Shown here piece by piece: positions 7,948-11,948 of a stretch of DNA of 11,948 nucleotides. Each line of letters opens with the position of its first letter. Position 1 is the first letter of the stretch. The DNA lies in NCBI GenBank assembly GCA_021014945.1, contig MU266835.1:1-11948 (forward strand), given 5' to 3'. Under the pieces are notes generated by a model that was not told where the DNA came from, made no database searches, and saw only the letters and a list, made by a program, of their open reading frames with translations. The translations under genes were made by a program, and so were the position numbers. Source of the stretch: Leucogyrophana mollusca (Eukaryota; Basidiomycota; Agaricomycetes; Boletales).

Positions 7948-10368
7948 TTAGTTCTTGAAGTTCTCGGAGTCAAAGTGGCCCTCATGCAAGTTGTTGAGCG
8001 TGTCTTCCTGAGAATCGAGTTTGCGAACCACGATCCAGAACAGAATGCCACCAACGCCGGCTAGAATAGCGCTGACAGCGTAGTTCCACACCAGCAGGGG
8101 GTCAGTGGATAGCGCTAAAGAAAGGTTTGTAATGAGCATGGCGATAAAGACCGTGGATGTATTGATGAGGGGCCGCTTACAAACAAACGCTTCGCCGAGC
8201 GCGGCTGAGAAAGCAGTCATGAAGAGGAAGATGGACATCACGAGGGACCGCATGTTTCTCGGTGCCTTCGTGAATGCATACTCGAGGCCAGTAATCGACG
8301 CGAAGATCTCGCTGAAGGCAATCAGGACGTACCTGTGGAACACTCAAATATTAGGGTAAGTTCTAAGTTTTGGTATGTACCACTCACGATCCAGTCTGGG
8401 CCCATACGTTGATAGGCGAAACGAGTGGATTCTTTTCGCTGTCCACACACGTCGCGGCGTACTTGCCGCAGGGATTGGTTTTGTAAACATAGTACTGAAT
8501 AACTGCGGCCCAGATCATGGACGCAGCTGCCGTATAGAAACCCCAGGCGATCTTCTTCAGAGCGGTGAATTTGAGTCCACAGCGAGCAAATGCGGGGTAA
8601 ATCTACGTCAGGGGAAGCGTATCGGTTGGAAGGTATTTGTATTGAGCGGAGAGTTACTCACGATTTGATCGCAGATAGGAATAAATATGACAAGAGCGAG
8701 GGGGTCTAGGTTCGAGAGAACGTCGTTAGGTAGTCCGTTCGTGACCATGACTGCGGCCTGGGACGTCAAATTGGCGTTAAGCTGATTATAGGCGAGCCCT
8801 ACGACCAAATCTCGCCAGTGAGTAGGCATGGTACACGGGATAACCGCGCCACCTACAGTAGAGGGGGAACCATAAGAACACTCCGCATGCCTTGAGCCCT
8901 CTTCGGACTTCGTCAACCCAATGATCATCGAAGGTCATCCACCGTGGTTTGTCGGCGCCCTGCATGCTCGGCTTCGCGCTTTCCCAGAAATCGTCAGCTG
9001 TAAGTTGCTTAAGGGTCTTGATCGGGTTCCAGCTCCACCTTCCGCGTGCGGCGAAGCGCCAGGTGCGGAACGCGGCAGGAAGCACAGAGCCAGTCGGCGG
9101 CGAAAGGCGATACCGTCCATAACCAAACCACAGCACGAGGGGACATAACATAAATACCACAGTCGGAAGTGTGTAGGCAAGCCAAAAGCCGATATACTAA
9201 CAAGAAAATATATTAGGAAGTGAAGATGAGAGGTAGTGTAGGCGAGGAGGTACCTTCTCGGCATAGACCATGCCGATTTGACCAGTCAAGGAGCCAATAT
9301 TGATGAAGAGATAGAAATACTATTTAAATTGGATGAAAGCATAGAGGAAACAGGTGAGCTGGATCAAGATCTAGCGCGTGCGGCTTACCATATAAATTCT
9401 AGACACAGTCATAGCAGGATCAACGATCACACGTTCTCCCTTCTTCGTTGTACCAATGAAAAGCTTCGTCCGCCGATACTGTTCCGCGATCAAAGGTGAG
9501 AGGTTTGACTTGAATCCTCCAGCGCCAGCTCCCGTGACGACCATGGAGATTGTGAATATTGCCATCGAGGCATCCCCCCCGACAATCCCAGGAATTGCGG
9601 ATATGATCATAATAATATGACCAAGCATGGCAATACCGACACAAACGCAGACGGTCTTGTAACGACCCCAATAGGTGTCTGCAATGTAAGCACCCGCGAC
9701 AGGGGTAACGTAGGACCTGCGAAGACGAGCCAAGAGGAAATTTAATAAGGAATATGTGATGGACGCGATATGGGTGCGGACAAACCAGAACTGGTAAAAG
9801 GTGACCAAACCGGTAGACATCTGTTGTCCTCTGTTGAGGGCGCCTGACTGACCATACTCGCCACCGGCACCGGTTCGCGAGCCTGGGGGAAGTGGTTGTT
9901 GGATATAATTTGTCTGCAAAATGGTTTGTGGGAGTTGGGAATCGATATTGTTCCACTTACGAAGACAACACTGGAACCATAATACTGGGGGAAACGCCGT
10001 CATATCGATTGCAGTCGACGATAAGAACATGACAAACGCACCGAGAAACGTTCTGCGAATTCGATTATTGCGATTACTGAGGAAAGCCGTGATTGATCTG
10101 AGTCACAGAGAGCGGATGCAAGGAAAGGAAAACACGAACAAAATGCACTCCAAGGGATGGCATCTGATACTCGCCTAAGCGTGGCCTTTTCCTCGTCAGT
10201 AGGGAACTCCAGCCCTTCATGGATAGAATCGATATCATGGTCGTGGTCCGAGCCAGCGATGGCAACTTCACTCGTCTTTTTCTCGTAGGCGGTGTCATAT
10301 TCTTCGTTGTGGCGAGTGGCTTCAGCTAAACCGGCTACGCCATCACGGTCGACCTCCAAACCAGCCAT
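7948..10368 (-). CDS. PTR2: POT/PTR2 family proton-coupled oligopeptide transporter, 11 exons
   Basis: It imports di- and tripeptides with protons across the plasma membrane (MFS superfamily, about 12 helices). Exons in order: 10140-10368, 10042-10076, 9961-9984, 9786-9913, 9389-9716, 9254-9319, 8857-9196, 8662-8798, 8388-8602, 8181-8332, 7948-8114. These sum to 1821 nt, 606 aa plus TAA, a usual length for fungal PTR2. All ten introns are GT-AG and 47-69 nt long. Visible motifs are EFAERFSYYG (82-91, the ExxERFxYY proton-coupling motif), GAYIADTYWGRYKTV (147-161, PTR2 signature 1), YMYFYLFINIGSL (second signature, across the exon 5/6 junction), and SEIFASITGLEYAFTKAP (508-525) with the conserved Glu509. 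The N-terminal 70 residues are acidic and cytoplasmic. The ATG at 10368 has a strong context (A at -3, G at +4). Exon 3 is only 24 nt. No broken residue is seen, so the gene looks functional. Confidence 0.96.
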
Positions 10369-10665
10369 TCTGAACGTCCAACGTAGATTGAAGTCGAAGT
10401 GCTGGTCGATGGGAACTCGCTGAGACGGAACGGCACCTGAGGGAGCGATCTAGCTGCATAACGGGATTTAAGAGGGAATCACGGTGCTCTTGGGGCCAAG
10501 CAGATCCTCTTCCACATGCTCTTCTGAAGGTTTTGATGAGCGCCCTACCACCTGTTCCTTGTGATTCGCCTCGGTTCCCTAGAACGCTCCATTTTTCAGA
10601 GGATGTTGGCGGATATGGTATTCGTTTTGAATTTCGGGATAACTGGGGCCGATATCCTTACGAAA

Positions 10666-10684
10666 GGCGGACCTTGAGTCCGCC
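10666..10684. repeat. Perfect inverted repeat, 7-bp arms with CGG-N9-CCG core, upstream of the transporter
   Basis: GGCGGAC (10666-10672) and GTCCGCC (10678-10684) are perfect complements around CTTGA. The ends give CGG at 10668-10670 and CCG at 10680-10682 facing each other across 9 bases. Fungal Zn2Cys6 regulators bind inverted CGG triplets with a factor-specific spacing. It lies about 300 bp upstream of the transporter ATG, so an operator role is possible, but this is inference. Confidence 0.45.
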
Positions 10685-10780
10685 CGCTCGAATACTTCTT
10701 TTCAAGCCAAATGCAGGCAAGGATCCGAACCTTCAGCTGGTGACCTTGGAGAGATGCTGCCGGGTATTACGATGAACGGA

Positions 10781-10811
10781 ACCTGTGCACTGCATCGAAG
10801 TGTGTACAGGT
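10781..10811. repeat. Near-perfect inverted repeat, 10-bp arms
   Basis: ACCTGTGCAC (10781-10790) pairs with GTGTACAGGT (10802-10811) at 9 of 10 positions; the single mismatch would be a G-U type pair in RNA. The 11-nt loop is 10791-10801. It lies about 410 bp upstream of the transporter ATG. Its role is unknown: a dimeric factor site, a remnant of a small mobile element, or chance. Confidence 0.45.
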
Positions 10812-11266
10812 ACTAGCACGGGTCGTCCGGCTATCTGGAATCATCCACTGCCGCTCCTAGATATGTTTGAGGCAAGCTTGTGGTCAGATGTCAACGTGGC
10901 TAGCTAAGGAGCTTAAGGAAAGCATCGGGGTCCGGGAAAAGCCATCAGGCCGAGTCCGAGGATGGTTTGGAGTGGTGGATATCATCCCAATGCAGAAATC
11001 CACGCGCGGTGCATGAAACGGTGTCAACCGCCTCCAGACAGCTGCAGACACATGGCACTCTGTGTAAGGTTAAAAAGTACGGCCGCAACCCAGTTATGTG
11101 TCCAGTCCCGGGCCAGGGAGCGTGTGGTGGCACATGCCATACATGGTAATCAACCTGTGGTCAACACCACTGGCAATAAACAATCAACTAGCAGAGTGGG
11201 CCAATACTGGCGGATACGAGTCCCCACAGCCTACTCCCACCGCATCACACCACAATCATATACACA

Positions 11267-11948
11267 TCAAGCATATACAGCGAGGCACGCTTTACGGCCA
11301 TCCCGCATAGACAGATCCAACATGGAATACAAACTCAGGCGATTCTTGCCACATATGCGAACATCAGGTGATACAACACCGTCGTGGAAGTACACAAGAT
11401 CATCAGAGGACACAAATACTGATGTGAAATGGAAGCCACCATAGTAAACCACACCACGCAACCGCAATACTGCATTTCGAACTCTTCCCTTGACTTTAAT
11501 AGTTCGAGACAAATCCACTGGCTGTTCATACACGTTGAAAACAATAATTTTGGGTGCTCTGTCACAATGCCACTCCCCACAAACAGGTGTCTGACAAGTC
11601 GGACATGGATACATGTCACCGGGAAGACTTTGGTTTCGTTGCGACCACCAATCCGTCAGGCCAATCGTCGCAATTGCCTCCACACGACACATATGGAGTA
11701 TGGATCCGGGCACTGGCCACTGCCCTGCACAAGTATCGCATCTCAACCATACTGAAGGATCTTTTCCGTCCCCAAATAATGTTGAGGCGATGTCGTTAAC
11801 CGATGTACCCTCCCGTCCGTAAGGAAATTTAGTTGAATTGTACAAGTGCAACTGACGACGCACTGTGTCTCTCGCTTCCTCCAAAGTGGTAACTTCTCGG
11901 TAATTCTTCTGGAACTCATTCACAAGCAGGTCTAGAAACGGGCTGAAA
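11267..11948 (-). CDS. Hypothetical protein, C-terminal part, USP-like zinc-ribbon and His-box pattern (5' partial)
   Basis: The frame is open at the right edge with no ATG start in the window, so only the last 227 residues are seen. Counting from 11923 as residue 1, there are two CxxC pairs (Cys62/65 at 11729-11740 and Cys107/110 at 11594-11605), then KIIVFNV, then LRGVVYYGGFHFTSVF with His165 (11429-11431) and a following YFHDG with Asp181 (11381-11383). The order, a zinc ribbon in the fingers followed by a hydrophobic strand, then GxHF and an Asp, resembles the fingers and His box of ubiquitin-specific cysteine proteases (GHY...fDD). A catalytic Cys box would lie further 5', off the window. 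Similar tails occur in uncharacterised, often multicopy, agaricomycete proteins, from memory. It ends in TGA at 11267-11269. The coding call is good; the protease role is tentative. Confidence 0.75.
   Translation of the reverse strand, partial: FSPFLDLLVNEFQKNYREVTTLEEARDTVRRQLHLYNSTKFPYGREGTSVNDIASTLFGDGKDPSVWLRCDTCAGQWPVPGSILHMCRVEAIATIGLTDWWSQRNQSLPGDMYPCPTCQTPVCGEWHCDRAPKIIVFNVYEQPVDLSRTIKVKGRVRNAVLRLRGVVYYGGFHFTSVFVSSDDLVYFHDGVVSPDVRICGKNRLSLYSMLDLSMRDGRKACLAVYA

Larger units (their letters stand above)
10369..11266. promoter_or_regulatory. Noncoding region: transporter promoter and 3' flank of the right-edge gene
   Basis: This 898-bp stretch lies upstream of the transporter ATG and downstream of the stop of the right-edge gene. 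Frames here (such as 80 codons at 10533-10775 on plus) start at non-ATG codons or lack any recognisable domain. On the minus strand a TATA-like TTAAAT (10466-10471) lies about 100 nt upstream of the transporter ATG, which is weak evidence. Two inverted repeats are listed separately. Smaller hairpins (TGGCA/TGCCA at 11128-11139, GTGGT/ACCAC at 11157-11170) are of chance-level size. No tRNA or transposon end was recognised. Confidence 0.5.

Noticed and set aside
9420..10030. Minus-strand frames of 178 and 219 codons taken as separate genes
   Set aside because: One is out of frame with the transporter. The other is the transporter read through unspliced introns. The spliced 606-aa model explains the region fully.
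10533..10775. Plus-strand frame of 80 codons between the transporter and the right-edge gene
   Set aside because: The frame opens at TTG (with an ATG next to it) and has no domain, splice partners or repeat pattern; too weak to call.
10962..11444. Plus-strand frame of 160 codons
   Set aside because: It overlaps the 3' end of the right-edge minus gene, is low in recognisable structure, and shows no family motif.
1..11948. CRISPR arrays, rRNA or tRNA genes, bacterial operons
   Set aside because: No spaced direct repeats, no cloverleaf with A and B boxes, and no rRNA-like sequence were seen; gene structure is clearly fungal.

Overview
This window looks like nuclear DNA of a filamentous basidiomycete, most likely a mushroom-forming agaricomycete. 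The evidence is eukaryotic gene structure with many 47-69 nt GT-AG introns, a fungal UstYa-family gene, a fungal POT/PTR2 transporter, and a long non-LTR retrotransposon of the type common in these genomes. The genus cannot be named from the sequence. All gene models are manual splices without transcript support, but both spliced genes close exactly in frame.

Left half (1 to about 6580, minus strand): a LINE whose 3' end lies beyond position 1. From its 5' end it shows a leader (about 6203-6580), ORF1 (4613-6202, 529 aa, gag-like with a CCHC zinc knuckle), a 536-nt spacer, and a very long ORF2 open from 3970 to the window edge. ORF2 carries an APE-type endonuclease, a reverse transcriptase with YADD, a cysteine cluster and an RNase H domain. 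No stop interrupts these 1323 codons. The only visible defect is at the ORF2 start: the natural upstream ATG (4076) is in a different frame.

Middle (6911-7684, plus strand): a UstYa-like (DUF3328) gene with an N-terminal membrane anchor, two HxxHC motifs and two short introns. The LINE's 5' end lies about 0.3 kb upstream of its ATG and points away from it.

Right of centre (7948-10368, minus strand): a complete 11-exon POT/PTR2 proton-coupled peptide transporter of 606 aa. It includes a 24-nt microexon and three stop-free introns of 3n length. It converges on the UstYa gene with a 263-bp gap. UstYa proteins modify peptides in known fungal pathways and PTR2 proteins move small peptides, so a functional link is possible, but no precursor peptide gene or other cluster enzyme is visible.

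Right end: about 0.9 kb of noncoding DNA (10369-11266) holding two notable inverted repeats, then the 3' part of a minus-strand gene (11267 to the edge). It encodes a protein with paired CxxC motifs and a C-terminal block resembling the His box of ubiquitin-specific proteases. Its 5' part, where a catalytic Cys would lie, is outside the window.
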